DNA of 64,000 bases from Galactobacillus timonensis (GCF_900240265.1 NZ_LT964739.1:2052835-2116834), one strand, 5' to 3'. Counted from the stretch's first letter, positions 50,276 to 58,743 are shown. Numbers and translations: made by a program. The notes: generated by a model not told the origin, from the letters alone.

Positions 50276-52138
50276 ATGGCATTGGATTATCGCAAGTGTG
50301 CTGAAGAGATCTTTTCACATCTCGGGGGCAAAGACAACATTGCGTCCGCCGCTCATTGTGCAACGCGCCTGCGGCTGGTCATCGTTGACAATTCCAAGGT
50401 CGATGAAAACGCGATCGAGAATGTTGACGGTGTCAAGGGCGTATTCGAATCAAACGGTCAGCTGCAGATCATCATCGGCACCGGCACCGTAAACAAGGTT
50501 TACGATGAGTTCCTTGCCATTACCGGTCTGAGTGCGGCTACAAAGGAAGAGGCGAAGGCGGCGGCTGCCAAGCAGATGCCGGTCTGGAAACAGGTGCTCA
50601 AAGCACTTGGCGATGTATTTGTTCCGATTCTGCCGGCGATCGTTGCTTCAGGTCTGATGATGGGCCTTGTGGAGGCTCTCGGTAAGGCGATTCCGGGCTT
50701 CTCGGCTACAGACTGGTACAGCTTCCTCGATATGGTCGCCAATACGGCATTTGCGTATCTTCCGGTGCTGGTTGCGATTTCGGCTGCCAAGGTCTTCGGG
50801 GGCAACGTCTATCTGGGTGCAGTCATCGGCCTGTTGATGATTCACTCGAATCTGATCAATGCATGGGCTGTCGCCAGCTATGAGGGTACGATTCCGGTCT
50901 GGCATCTATTGGGCTTCAGCGTACGTCAGGTCGGCTATCAGGGACACGTCATACCGGTCATCATAGCGGTATGGCTCATGTGCAGGATCGAAAACTGGCT
51001 GCACAAGCACATTCCGGAGATGATCGATCTCTTCGTGGTGCCGCTGGTAACGGTTCTGGTTACGGCTCTGTTAACCTTCTGCATTATTGGTCCGATCTTC
51101 TCGACGCTTGAAAACTGGGTTCTTGCCGGTGCGCAGATCCTGGTCAAGAATCCGTTCGGCGCGGCGGCGATGGGTGCTCTGTATCCATGGACGGTTGTCA
51201 TGGGTCTGCACCATATGTACAACATCATCGAAGCTGGCATGTTGACGAGTGCGGGTCTGAATACATGGATGCCGATTGCTTCGGCGGCGAACTTTGCGCA
51301 GTTCGGTGCGTGCCTTGCGGTCGGTCTGCGTACGCATGACAATAAGCTGAAGCAGGTTGCCATTCCTTCTTCGCTGTCTGCTTCGCTTGGTATTACGGAG
51401 CCGGCGATCTTCGGTGTCAACCTGCGTCTGTTCAAGCCGTTTATTGCCGGCATGATCGGCGGCGCGGTCGGTTCGCTGTTTGCGGCCTTCTCCGGCATCG
51501 GAGCAACGGCCTACGGTGTCACCGGCATTCCGGGCTATCTCACCATCAATCGGCCGCTGGTTTACACGATTCTGCTTGCCATCTCCGGCGGTGTCGGATT
51601 TGTTCTGACCAACATTCTCTACAAGGAGGATCCGGAAAAGGAAGATCCGGAAGGCAAGGAACTCGATTCGCTGGATGAACAGTCAGCGGCAGCTTCTTCG
51701 ATTCCGGATGCGACCGTGATCACGACGGAAAAGGGAACGGTTACGGCTCCGGTTGCAGGTACAGTCGTTGCAGCTTCCAAGATCCCGGATCCGATGTTTG
51801 CACAGGAAACCATGGGACCAAGCATCGGCATTGAACCGACGGACGGTGTTGTCTATGCGCCGTTTGACGGCACGGTACTGATGGTGTTCCCGACGAATCA
51901 CGCGGTTGGCTTACGCTCTGACAGTGGTATGGAAGTTCTGATCCATGTCGGTGTTGATACTGTAAACATGAACGGTGACGGCTTTGAAAGCTTCGTAAAG
52001 CAGGACGATGCCGTCAAGAAGGGACAGAAGCTTCTGACCTTCGATCGCAAGAAGATCAAAGAGGCAGGCCATCCGGATACGGTCATCGTTGCGCTGACCA
52101 ACGGTGCTGAATTCCAGAACATCACGAAGGCAGCCTGA
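50276..52138 (+). CDS. PTS sucrose-type transporter, EIIBCA
   Basis: The 620-residue fused transporter has an EIIB domain (phospho-Cys28 in AAHCATRLRLV), an EIIC membrane domain with about ten helices (ILPAIVASGLMMGLVEALG, YPWTVVMGLHHMYNIIEAG, GITEPAIFGVNLRLF), and a C-terminal EIIA domain of the glucose type (MEVLIHVGVDTVNMNG, containing the phospho-His). The EIIC features are closest to sucrose (ScrA)/trehalose transporters, and the adjacent fructokinase favours sucrose. Uptake would yield sucrose-6-phosphate. The start follows AAGGAGAAGGGG. Confidence 0.9.
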   Translation: MALDYRKCAEEIFSHLGGKDNIASAAHCATRLRLVIVDNSKVDENAIENVDGVKGVFESNGQLQIIIGTGTVNKVYDEFLAITGLSAATKEEAKAAAAKQMPVWKQVLKALGDVFVPILPAIVASGLMMGLVEALGKAIPGFSATDWYSFLDMVANTAFAYLPVLVAISAAKVFGGNVYLGAVIGLLMIHSNLINAWAVASYEGTIPVWHLLGFSVRQVGYQGHVIPVIIAVWLMCRIENWLHKHIPEMIDLFVVPLVTVLVTALLTFCIIGPIFSTLENWVLAGAQILVKNPFGAAAMGALYPWTVVMGLHHMYNIIEAGMLTSAGLNTWMPIASAANFAQFGACLAVGLRTHDNKLKQVAIPSSLSASLGITEPAIFGVNLRLFKPFIAGMIGGAVGSLFAAFSGIGATAYGVTGIPGYLTINRPLVYTILLAISGGVGFVLTNILYKEDPEKEDPEGKELDSLDEQSAAASSIPDATVITTEKGTVTAPVAGTVVAASKIPDPMFAQETMGPSIGIEPTDGVVYAPFDGTVLMVFPTNHAVGLRSDSGMEVLIHVGVDTVNMNGDGFESFVKQDDAVKKGQKLLTFDRKKIKEAGHPDTVIVALTNGAEFQNITKAA

Positions 52139-52174
52139 TTCTTCCTGACAGGGAAAGAAAGATAGCAAAGAACA

Positions 52175-52223
52175 AAACATTCTGCACATCCGCAAAAAAA
52201 GCGGTGTGAAGAATGTTTTTTTG
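52175..52223 (+). terminator. Terminator of the sucrose operon
   Basis: AACATTCT...CAC..CCGC (52177-52193) pairs with GCGG.GTG..AGAATGTT (52201-52218) with small bulges and an A-rich loop, then TTTTTTG. Confidence 0.85.
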
Positions 52224-52360
52224 TGTAACTGCGTCTGCATGTATGATTTCCTGCATGATCCATGTCCTCGTCCTCTGCGTTGATGGCTATATTCCTGTAT
52301 GTTTACTCAATTGGCTTAATTATCCGCGAATTTACTAAATTGTGTAGGCAAACCGGCTTC

Positions 52361-52465
52361 TTGTGAAATATAATAACTGAAGTCACAAAAGTAAGCGCTT
52401 CCATTTTATTCGATACCGGTAATTGTTTGAGCAGCATATGAAACTGTGTTCACTTCCGGTATAAT
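52361..52465 (+). promoter_or_regulatory. Promoter region of the hydrogenase operon
   Basis: Two -10 boxes are seen: TATAAT at 52369-52374 and TATAAT at 52460-52465, both without a strong -35. The first is flanked by TTGTGA (52361-52366) and TCACAA (52383-52388), an inverted repeat with a 16-bp spacer. A cre-like box AGTAAGCGCTTCCA (52390-52403) lies just downstream of the first start. Another half-site TTCACAA is at 52488-52494. DNA from 52224 to 52360 shows no gene. Confidence 0.55.
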
Positions 52466-52523
52466 TATCAATCAGATAGATATTCATTTCACAACCATTG
52501 AAGGAGATCATTGGAGAACAGTT

Positions 52524-53015
52524 ATGGAGAAATTGAATCAGGCATCATTGGCGAAGATTCAGACAATTGTTGCGGCGCACAAGGATGAGCCGGGCCCTGT
52601 CATCGTCATGCTGCACGAGGTGCAGGATACCTTCGGGTACATTCCCTTTGAAGCGATGAAGGAGATCGCCGAAGCTACGGGAACAAGTGTAGCTGAAGTC
52701 TATGGCGTTGTCTGCTTCTATGCCCAGTTTACGACGCAGCCGAAAGGCCGTCACGTCATCAATGTGTGCCTCGGAACTGCCTGCTATGTAAAAGGATCAC
52801 AGGCTTTGATCGATGAAGCCATCAAAATGACCGGTGCCACGATCAACGGGACAAGCGAAGACGGCATGTTCTCACTGGATGCGACGCGCTGCCTTGGAGC
52901 CTGCGGACTTGCGCCGGTGTGTGTTATTGACGGTGCCGTTCACGGCAACTGCACCATTGCTGTTCTTGATAATGAAATCAACCGTATCCGTGCCCAGGAG
53001 GGTATGCTGGCATGA
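52524..53015 (+). CDS. hydC: NuoE-like [2Fe-2S] subunit of NAD-linked [FeFe] hydrogenase
   Basis: The 163-residue thioredoxin-like ferredoxin has a helical N-domain (VIVMLHEVQDTFGYIPFEAM) and four cluster cysteines in the Cx4C...Cx3C pattern (CLGTAC and CLGAC). It corresponds to HydC/HndA, which passes electrons within the trimeric hydrogenase. ATG 52524 follows TTGGAGAACAG; an in-frame upstream ATG (52446) lies before the second -10 box. It overlaps the next gene by 4 bp (ATGA). Confidence 0.9.
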   Translation: MEKLNQASLAKIQTIVAAHKDEPGPVIVMLHEVQDTFGYIPFEAMKEIAEATGTSVAEVYGVVCFYAQFTTQPKGRHVINVCLGTACYVKGSQALIDEAIKMTGATINGTSEDGMFSLDATRCLGACGLAPVCVIDGAVHGNCTIAVLDNEINRIRAQEGMLA

Positions 53016-53368
53016 AGCTCGCCGAGGTCAGGAAACTGACGGGGGCTTCACCGCTTTCACCGCCTGCCAATGATGACAACTGTGAAGTTCACTCGGCATT
53101 TGCTTCGGATCTGATGAGCGATGCGCTGCGGATGATCGGCGACCAGTCGGAAGAGACAATGCTGGTCACGGGTCTATGCAATCCGCAGATACTCAAGACC
53201 GCTGAAATGCTTGATGTGCACGTCATTCTCCTGGTGCGTGGCAAGCAGCCGCAGGCAGATCTTGAAGCTCTTCTGAAGACGACGGATATTGCTGTACTTG
53301 GAACGGATCTTACGATGTATGAAGCCTGCGGACGGCTGTATGAAGGCGGATTGAAGGGATTGCAATGA
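53012..53368 (+). CDS. DRTGG-like domain protein (first copy)
   Basis: The 118-residue soluble protein (MKLAEVRKLTGA, SAFASDLMSDALRMIG, VTGLCNPQILKTAEMLDVHV, TDLTMYEACGRLYE) shows the DRTGG-domain pattern of a small alpha/beta domain also found next to CBS and serine-kinase-like proteins. It overlaps both neighbours by 4 bp. A second, clearer copy occurs three genes later. Such proteins are common in hydrogenase operons but have no proven role; ligand binding or signalling is a guess. Confidence 0.65.
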   Translation: MKLAEVRKLTGASPLSPPANDDNCEVHSAFASDLMSDALRMIGDQSEETMLVTGLCNPQILKTAEMLDVHVILLVRGKQPQADLEALLKTTDIAVLGTDLTMYEACGRLYEGGLKGLQ

Positions 53369-53790
53369 TTGTTCTGCATCAGACATGGAGTGTGGAGCGC
53401 GACGACTACGCGCATGCCGGTGATGCAAGCATGGCAATCAAGAGTGTTCTGAGCCAGGTTGGAATTCCTGCTCCGCTATTGCGAAGGATCGGAATCTGCT
53501 GCTACGAAGCCGAGATCAATATGATCATCCATGCCTATGGCGGCGTCATCACTCTTGATGTGGATGATCAGGGTCATCTGCAGCTGGTGTTCCGTGATCC
53601 GGGCCCGGGCATTGCCGACATTTCCCTGGCCATGACGCCCGGCTGGTCGACTGCCTCTGAAAAAGCAAGAGAAATGGGCTTCGGCGCCGGCATGGGCCTG
53701 GTCAACATTAAAGATCAGGCAGATACCTTCGACCTGCAGTCTTCACCTGCAGGGACGATTCTTACTATTGGTTTTCAGGTGAATGGATGA
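53365..53790 (+). CDS. GHKL ATPase domain protein (anti-sigma/RsbW-like)
   Basis: The 141-residue protein is a stand-alone histidine-kinase-like ATPase domain: N box CCYEAEINMIIHAYGG, G1 box FRDPGPGI, and G2-like GFGAGMGLVNIKDQAD. It lacks a His phosphoacceptor and resembles SpoIIAB/RsbW kinases, which phosphorylate anti-sigma-factor antagonists on serine. It overlaps both neighbours by 4 bp, so it is made together with the hydrogenase. A partner protein cannot be named. Confidence 0.8.
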   Translation: MIVLHQTWSVERDDYAHAGDASMAIKSVLSQVGIPAPLLRRIGICCYEAEINMIIHAYGGVITLDVDDQGHLQLVFRDPGPGIADISLAMTPGWSTASEKAREMGFGAGMGLVNIKDQADTFDLQSSPAGTILTIGFQVNG

Positions 53791-54986
53791 CATTGAAAAC
53801 AACAGTTACCTATACATTATCGCGATGTGTCAAGTGCCTGCGTTGTATACAAAGCTGTCCAACGTCTGCTTTGAGCATGCAGAACAACCGGATCCGGATC
53901 GATCAGAATCTGTGTCTCAACTGCGGCCAGTGCATCCGTACCTGCCAGTCCAAGGGCCTCAGCGCCCAGGGCAGTACGCTTGCCGATATCACGAATTATG
54001 ATCTGACTGTCTGTCTTGTTCCATCCGCATTTACGACCCGGTGCTCCTCTGGCTTTGAGGCGCGGCAGATGTTCTATGCTCTCAAAAAGATCGGGTTTGA
54101 TGAAGTCGTTGATTTATCGCCCTATGAGGGAAGAATCCATGACGAATTTGTTACGGCAGCATCCACGGAACTCGGGACATCGATTACATCCTTCTGCCCC
54201 GTGATCAACCGGCTGATCCAGCTGCAGTATCCCATACTTGCAGAAGCACAGGCGGCGCTACGCTATCCTTCGGAAGCCGCTGCCCGTGACCTTCGTCAGC
54301 GCATGAAAGGGCAGGGAACCGTTGGAATCTTCCTGCTCTGTGAATGTGAAGCAAAGCTTGCCCTGGCAAAATATCCCTACGGAAACAGTGAATACGAAGT
54401 GGACCACGCCATGTCCTCCGTCGATCTGATGCCGGTGCTGCGGAAACATCTGAGTGAAGGTGTCGATGAACTGACCCTCTGCCCCCAAGGGCTGCTGACG
54501 GCAAATCCTTCCCAGTTGGAAGATGATACGGACTTTCTGGTCGTGGACGGGCTTGAGCGCTGCGGCAGCGTGCTGTCCATGCTGGAATTCAATCAGCTTC
54601 CCATGTACCGGGGCATGGAACTGTATGCCTGTGCCAATGGCTGTATCGGCGGCCATCTACTCTGGGGCAACAGCTATGCGGCGAGGAAGAATACGTCCGT
54701 TTTGATCAATGATCTGAGGCATAAGGAAACCGCAGTTCTTTCTTCCTCTGCTCTGCATGTGTCAGAGAAGGCGTTTTTCACTTCCGATACGCGCACCTTT
54801 CAAGAGAAGCTTGCCGCCTTTCAGAAGATCCAGCAGATCCTGGAACAGCTGCCCGGCTTTGACTGCAGCGCCTGCGGTTTTCAGACCTGCCGCAAGATGG
54901 CGGAAATGATCGTTGAAGGCAAACGTACGCTGAATGACTGCCGTGTTCTTGCGGCAGAGAACAATCCAAAGGAGGATTCCGCATGA
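53787..54986 (+). CDS. Hydrogenase-like Fe-S protein with C-terminal FeS domain (putative redox sensor)
   Basis: This 399-residue protein begins with two ferredoxin [4Fe-4S] motifs (CVKCLRCIQSCP and CLNCGQCIRTCQ), then a domain related to the [FeFe] hydrogenase large subunit, then a PF04060-type four-cysteine domain (FDCSACGFQTCRKMAEM...C). The H-cluster loops are altered: TSFCPVI for the usual TSC[CS]PGW, LCECEAK for PCxxKK, and YACANGCIGGH for MACxGGCxxGGG. It may bind a cluster but is unlikely to be a normal catalyst, so a sensory role is inferred. It has 4-bp overlaps with both neighbours. Confidence 0.8.
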   Translation: MTLKTTVTYTLSRCVKCLRCIQSCPTSALSMQNNRIRIDQNLCLNCGQCIRTCQSKGLSAQGSTLADITNYDLTVCLVPSAFTTRCSSGFEARQMFYALKKIGFDEVVDLSPYEGRIHDEFVTAASTELGTSITSFCPVINRLIQLQYPILAEAQAALRYPSEAAARDLRQRMKGQGTVGIFLLCECEAKLALAKYPYGNSEYEVDHAMSSVDLMPVLRKHLSEGVDELTLCPQGLLTANPSQLEDDTDFLVVDGLERCGSVLSMLEFNQLPMYRGMELYACANGCIGGHLLWGNSYAARKNTSVLINDLRHKETAVLSSSALHVSEKAFFTSDTRTFQEKLAAFQKIQQILEQLPGFDCSACGFQTCRKMAEMIVEGKRTLNDCRVLAAENNPKEDSA

Positions 54987-55309
54987 ACGTTGGACAGCTG
55001 ATTGAAAAAACGGGGTGGACATTGGTTTGCGGCGACGTGGACAAAGAAATCCGCGGCGGCTGGTGTGGAGACCTGCTGAGCCGCGTGATGGGTAGCGGAC
55101 CCCTCGGAAGTGCCTGGATCACGGTGCAGGCACACCGCAACGTCATTGCGGTCGCATCGCTGCGTGAATTTGCCTGCGTCATCTTTGCGGAGGGAGTAAA
55201 GCCTGATGAGGCTCTGGTCAATCTGGCCAAACAGGAACATGTGACGCTGATCGTCAGTCCGCTGTCCATCTATGAGACGGCGAAAGCCATGGCCGCTCTC
55301 GGGATCTGA
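54983..55309 (+). CDS. DRTGG-like domain protein (second copy)
   Basis: The 108-residue protein (MNVGQLIEKTGWTLVCGD, IRGGWCGDLLSRVMGSGPLG, AWITVQAHRNVIAVASLREF, CVIFAEGVKPDEALV) is a good match to DRTGG proteins linked to Fe-hydrogenases. It is a diverged paralogue of the 118-residue protein upstream, sharing the (A/G)DL(L/M)S core. It overlaps the upstream gene by 4 bp, and its stop overlaps the PHP start by one base. Confidence 0.75.
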   Translation: MNVGQLIEKTGWTLVCGDVDKEIRGGWCGDLLSRVMGSGPLGSAWITVQAHRNVIAVASLREFACVIFAEGVKPDEALVNLAKQEHVTLIVSPLSIYETAKAMAALGI

Positions 55310-56010
55310 TGCATTACGATCTCCACATTCACAGCTGCCTGTCTCCATGTGCCGATGATTCGATGACGCCGCACAATATCTGCAACATGGCAAAGATCAA
55401 AGGTCTCGATCTGATCGCCGTGACGGATCATAACAGCATGCGCCAGCAGAAGATGGTCTTGGAAGCTGCGAAACAGTGCGGCATCCGCATCCTGTATGGC
55501 GTCGAGATGCAGAGCCTTGAAGAAGTACACTGCCTGGCTTATTTCAACAGTCTTAAGCAGGTGGATGCCTTCCAGAAGTGGATCGATAAACATCTGCCTG
55601 CGGTTGCCAATGATCCCAACTGGTTCGGTCATCAGATCATCTGCGATGAAGATGATGAACCGGAAGCGTACGAGCAGCGCCTGTTGCTGGTGTCGCTGGA
55701 TTGCGACCTGTCGGCCTGTGTCAGTGCCGTGCACCGGCTGGGCGGAGTTGCGGTAGCTGCCCATGTCATGGGCAGAGAAAACTCCGTAATGACGCAGCTT
55801 GGCTTCCTGCCGCAGAATCTTGCGTTTGATGGTCTTGAAACCAGGAATGAAGAGGAGAGAACGGAAATGATACGGCTTCATCCATGGCTGAAGGATCGTG
55901 ACTGCCTGTGGCTTATCAACTCGGATGCCCATCAGCTGATCGATATCAGTGAGGCACAGTATTCTCTTTCCGGATCTGCTGCAGAAAGGCTGGGAGTTCA
56001 GAATGCTTGA
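55309..56010 (+). CDS. PHP-domain phosphoesterase
   Basis: The 233-residue PHP protein keeps the metal-binding motifs: HYDLHIHSCLSPC (HxH), LIAVTDHNSM, YGVEMQS (Glu), AAHVMGREN (His) and INSDAHQL (DxH). PHP enzymes hydrolyse phosphoesters such as nucleotide or trinucleotide phosphates. Retention of all motifs argues for an active enzyme. It sits inside the hydrogenase operon, overlapping both neighbours, so a role in degrading a signal nucleotide is conceivable but unproven. Confidence 0.85.
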   Translation: MHYDLHIHSCLSPCADDSMTPHNICNMAKIKGLDLIAVTDHNSMRQQKMVLEAAKQCGIRILYGVEMQSLEEVHCLAYFNSLKQVDAFQKWIDKHLPAVANDPNWFGHQIICDEDDEPEAYEQRLLLVSLDCDLSACVSAVHRLGGVAVAAHVMGRENSVMTQLGFLPQNLAFDGLETRNEEERTEMIRLHPWLKDRDCLWLINSDAHQLIDISEAQYSLSGSAAERLGVQNA

Positions 56011-56557
56011 AGATCTTTCGATGGGAATCTGGGAGCTGGTCAATAACAGCATCGCCGCCGGCGCCAGGAACATTGACATTTCGCTGCTTGCCGACAGGGA
56101 CCGTGACCGGCTGGCGCTAACGGTCAAAGATGATGGCTGCGGCATGAGTCCCCAGCTGGCAAAGAAGGTGCTCGATCCCTTTACGACAACCCGCCGCACG
56201 CGGCGCGTCGGCATGGGTACGTCGCTTCTCGAGGAAACATGCACGCAATGCGGCGGAGAAATGAGCGTAGACAGCGCCCCCGGCAAAGGAACATTGATTG
56301 TCTGTACCTTTTGTGCCAGCAGCATTGATCTTCCACCGTTAGGAAACATTGGCGAAGTGATGATGGCTGCCGTTCAGGCAAACCGGCAGATCCGTTACCT
56401 GCTGCGTGTTGGGCGTGACGGGAAGCAGTTTGTGTTTGATTCAAAGGAAATTGCGGATCAGCTTGGCGGCGTGCCGCTCGATGATCCGGCCGTACTTTTA
56501 TGGATACGGGATTATATCAATCAGGAAGTTCAGAACATCAAGGAGGATGGGTTATGA
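56003..56557 (+). CDS. GHKL ATPase domain protein (histidine-kinase-like)
   Basis: This second stand-alone ATPase (184 residues) has the N box WELVNNSIAAGARNI, G1 VKDDGCGMSP, the F box DPFTTTRRTRRVGMGTSLL and G2-like GGEMSVDSAPGKGT. No dimerisation His or sensor domain is present. ATG 56003 follows CTGGGAGTTCAGA and overlaps the PHP gene by 8 bp; a longer in-frame reading from 55949 lies within that gene. A C-terminal stretch of about 65 residues is unassigned. Confidence 0.78.
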   Translation: MLEDLSMGIWELVNNSIAAGARNIDISLLADRDRDRLALTVKDDGCGMSPQLAKKVLDPFTTTRRTRRVGMGTSLLEETCTQCGGEMSVDSAPGKGTLIVCTFCASSIDLPPLGNIGEVMMAAVQANRQIRYLLRVGRDGKQFVFDSKEIADQLGGVPLDDPAVLLWIRDYINQEVQNIKEDGL

Positions 56558-56931
56558 AAAGTGTTGCAGATCTGATCCGGATGCGGGACGAAGCCAGAAA
56601 GAAGGTGGACCTGCGTGAAGGAGACAAGGACTACCGCGTCGTCGTCGGCATGGCGACCTGCGGAATCGCAGCCGGCGCAAGGCCGGTACTCAACCGGCTC
56701 GTCGAAGAAACGGCGGCGCACGATTACAACTGCATCGTGACGCAGACCGGCTGTATCGGCATGTGCAGCTACGAGCCGATCGTCGAAGTATACGGCAAGG
56801 ATGGCAGCCATACGACCTATGTCCACATGACGCCCGACAAGGCCGCCAGAGTTCTGGAAGAACATGTCGGCCATGGCACAGTCGTCGAAGAATATACCGT
56901 CGATGCGGCCCGCAGGAAAGAGGGGAACTGA
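56554..56931 (+). CDS. Thioredoxin-like [2Fe-2S] ferredoxin (HndB-like)
   Basis: The 125-residue protein has a thioredoxin-like ferredoxin fold. Candidate cluster cysteines are ATCGIAAGAR, TQTGCIGMCSYEP, with the Cx3C pair (CIGMC) clear and the first loop reduced to one Cys. It matches small proteins placed before NuoF-like HydB, such as HndB. ATG 56554 follows AAGGAGGATGGGTT and overlaps the ATPase stop (ATGA). hydB follows after 3 bp. Confidence 0.82.
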   Translation: MKSVADLIRMRDEARKKVDLREGDKDYRVVVGMATCGIAAGARPVLNRLVEETAAHDYNCIVTQTGCIGMCSYEPIVEVYGKDGSHTTYVHMTPDKAARVLEEHVGHGTVVEEYTVDAARRKEGN

Positions 56932-56934
56932 CGC

Positions 56935-58731
56935 ATGTACCGGATGAATGTCATGTGCTGTGCCGGCACCGGATGCACAGCCTCAAAGTCAGGACAGATC
57001 TACGACAACTTTATTGAAACGCTGAAGCGCTATGGCCTGGAAGATGAAGTCAAGGTCGTTAAGACCGGATGCTTCGGCCTGTGCCAGAAGGGACCGATCG
57101 TCGCCATCTACCCGGACAAAATCTACTATTGCCATGTGAAGCCGGAAGACGTGGAACGCATTGTTTCGGAGCACATCTACAAGGGCCGTGTCGTCACGGA
57201 TCTGCAGCTGTCGGATGAAGACCTCCATACCCATGAAAAGATCCTCGACATTGACAAGATCAAGTTCTACGAAAAGCAGCAGCGCATCGTTCTGCGCAAT
57301 TGCGGCAAGATCAACCCGGAAGACATCACGGAATACATTGCCGTCGATGGCTATCAGGCCCTTGGCAAGGCACTGACGGAAATGACGCCGCAGCAGGTCA
57401 TCGATGAAATCAAAGCATCGGGACTGCGCGGCCGCGGCGGTGCCGGCTTCCCGACCGGCGTCAAGTGGCAGTTTGAAAAAGATCAGCCCGGCGATGAGAA
57501 GTATGTCATCTGCAACGCGGATGAGGGCGATCCGGGCGCATTCATGGACCGCTCCCTTCTGGAAGGGGATCCGCATGCGGTGCTGGAAGGCATGGCGATC
57601 ATGGGATATGCGGTCGGCGCCCATAAGGGTTACATCTATATCCGTGCCGAATATCCGATTGCGGTTCAGCGTCTGAAGATCGCGATCAAGCAGGCGGAGG
57701 ATTACGGACTGCTTGGCAGGAACATTCTTGGTTCAGGCTTTGACTTTGATATCGAGATCCGCCTTGGTGCAGGCGCCTTTGTCTGCGGCGAAGAAACGGC
57801 TCTGATCGCCTCCATTGAAGGTCAGCGCGGCATGCCCCGTCCCAAGCCTCCGTTCCCTGCGGTGTGCGGCGTCTGGGGCAAGCCGACGAGCATCAACAAC
57901 GTCGAAACACTCGGCAATATTGCCCAGATCCTTCTGCATGGTGCCAACTGGTTCGCTTCCATCGGTACCGAAAAGTCCAAGGGAACCAAGGTCTTCGCCC
58001 TCGGCGGCAAGATCAAGAACACGGGTCTTGTCGAGGTTCCGATGGGCACGACGCTGCGCGAGATCATTTACGAGATCGGCGGCGGATGCCCTAACGGAAA
58101 GGAATTCAAGGCAGTACAGACTGGCGGTCCTTCGGGCGGCTGTCTGACCGAGAAGGAACTGGATACGCCGATCGACTATGACAACCTGATCGCGGCGGGC
58201 TCCATGATGGGATCGGGCGGCATGATTGTCCTCGATGAGGACAGCTGCATGGTCGATGTTGCCAAGTTCTATATGGAATTCATCGTTGACGAGTCATGCG
58301 GAAAATGTACGCCGTGCCGCGTCGGTACCAAGCGTCTGCTGGAGATGCTGACGGCGATTACCGAAGGCAAAGGCACCATGGAAATGCTCGATGAGATGGA
58401 GAAGCTGTGCTACGAGATCAAGGATACGGCTCTGTGCGGACTTGGTCAGACGGCACCGAACCCGATTCTCTCGACCCTTCATCATTTCCGGGATGAATAC
58501 GTAGCTCATATTGTTGACAAGCACTGCCCGGCAGGCGTATGCAAGGCGCTGCTGACCTATCAGATCAATCCGGATCTCTGCCGCAAGTGCTCGCTGTGTT
58601 CGCGCAGCTGCCCGGTCGGCGCCATCAGCGGAGAGCCCGGCAGGACGGCATATCATATCGATACCACCAAGTGCATCAAATGCGGTTCGTGCATGACATC
58701 GTGCCGCTTCGGCGCAGTCAGCCGCAGCTAA
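56935..58731 (+). CDS. hydB: NuoF-like flavin/NAD-binding subunit of [FeFe] hydrogenase
   Basis: The 598-residue subunit has an N-terminal thioredoxin-like [2Fe-2S] domain (CCAGTGCTAS, TGCFGLCQKGP), the NADH site (LRGRGGAGFPTGVKWQF), the FMN site (CNADEGDPGAFMDR), an SLBB domain, a [4Fe-4S] motif (SCGKCTPCRVGTKR) and a C-terminal pair of ferredoxin motifs (CRKCSLCSRSCP, CIKCGSCMTSC). This is HydB/HndC of trimeric NAD-linked, often electron-bifurcating, hydrogenases. It oxidises NADH or reduces NAD with electrons from HydA. hydA starts 12 bp downstream. Confidence 0.93.
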   Translation: MYRMNVMCCAGTGCTASKSGQIYDNFIETLKRYGLEDEVKVVKTGCFGLCQKGPIVAIYPDKIYYCHVKPEDVERIVSEHIYKGRVVTDLQLSDEDLHTHEKILDIDKIKFYEKQQRIVLRNCGKINPEDITEYIAVDGYQALGKALTEMTPQQVIDEIKASGLRGRGGAGFPTGVKWQFEKDQPGDEKYVICNADEGDPGAFMDRSLLEGDPHAVLEGMAIMGYAVGAHKGYIYIRAEYPIAVQRLKIAIKQAEDYGLLGRNILGSGFDFDIEIRLGAGAFVCGEETALIASIEGQRGMPRPKPPFPAVCGVWGKPTSINNVETLGNIAQILLHGANWFASIGTEKSKGTKVFALGGKIKNTGLVEVPMGTTLREIIYEIGGGCPNGKEFKAVQTGGPSGGCLTEKELDTPIDYDNLIAAGSMMGSGGMIVLDEDSCMVDVAKFYMEFIVDESCGKCTPCRVGTKRLLEMLTAITEGKGTMEMLDEMEKLCYEIKDTALCGLGQTAPNPILSTLHHFRDEYVAHIVDKHCPAGVCKALLTYQINPDLCRKCSLCSRSCPVGAISGEPGRTAYHIDTTKCIKCGSCMTSCRFGAVSRS

Positions 58732-58743
58732 GGAGGGAAGACC

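Noticed and set aside
52361..52388. Canonical Rex operator
   Set aside because: The TTGTGA/TCACAA half-sites are 16 bp apart; known Rex sites have about 6, so it is reported only as an unusual inverted repeat.
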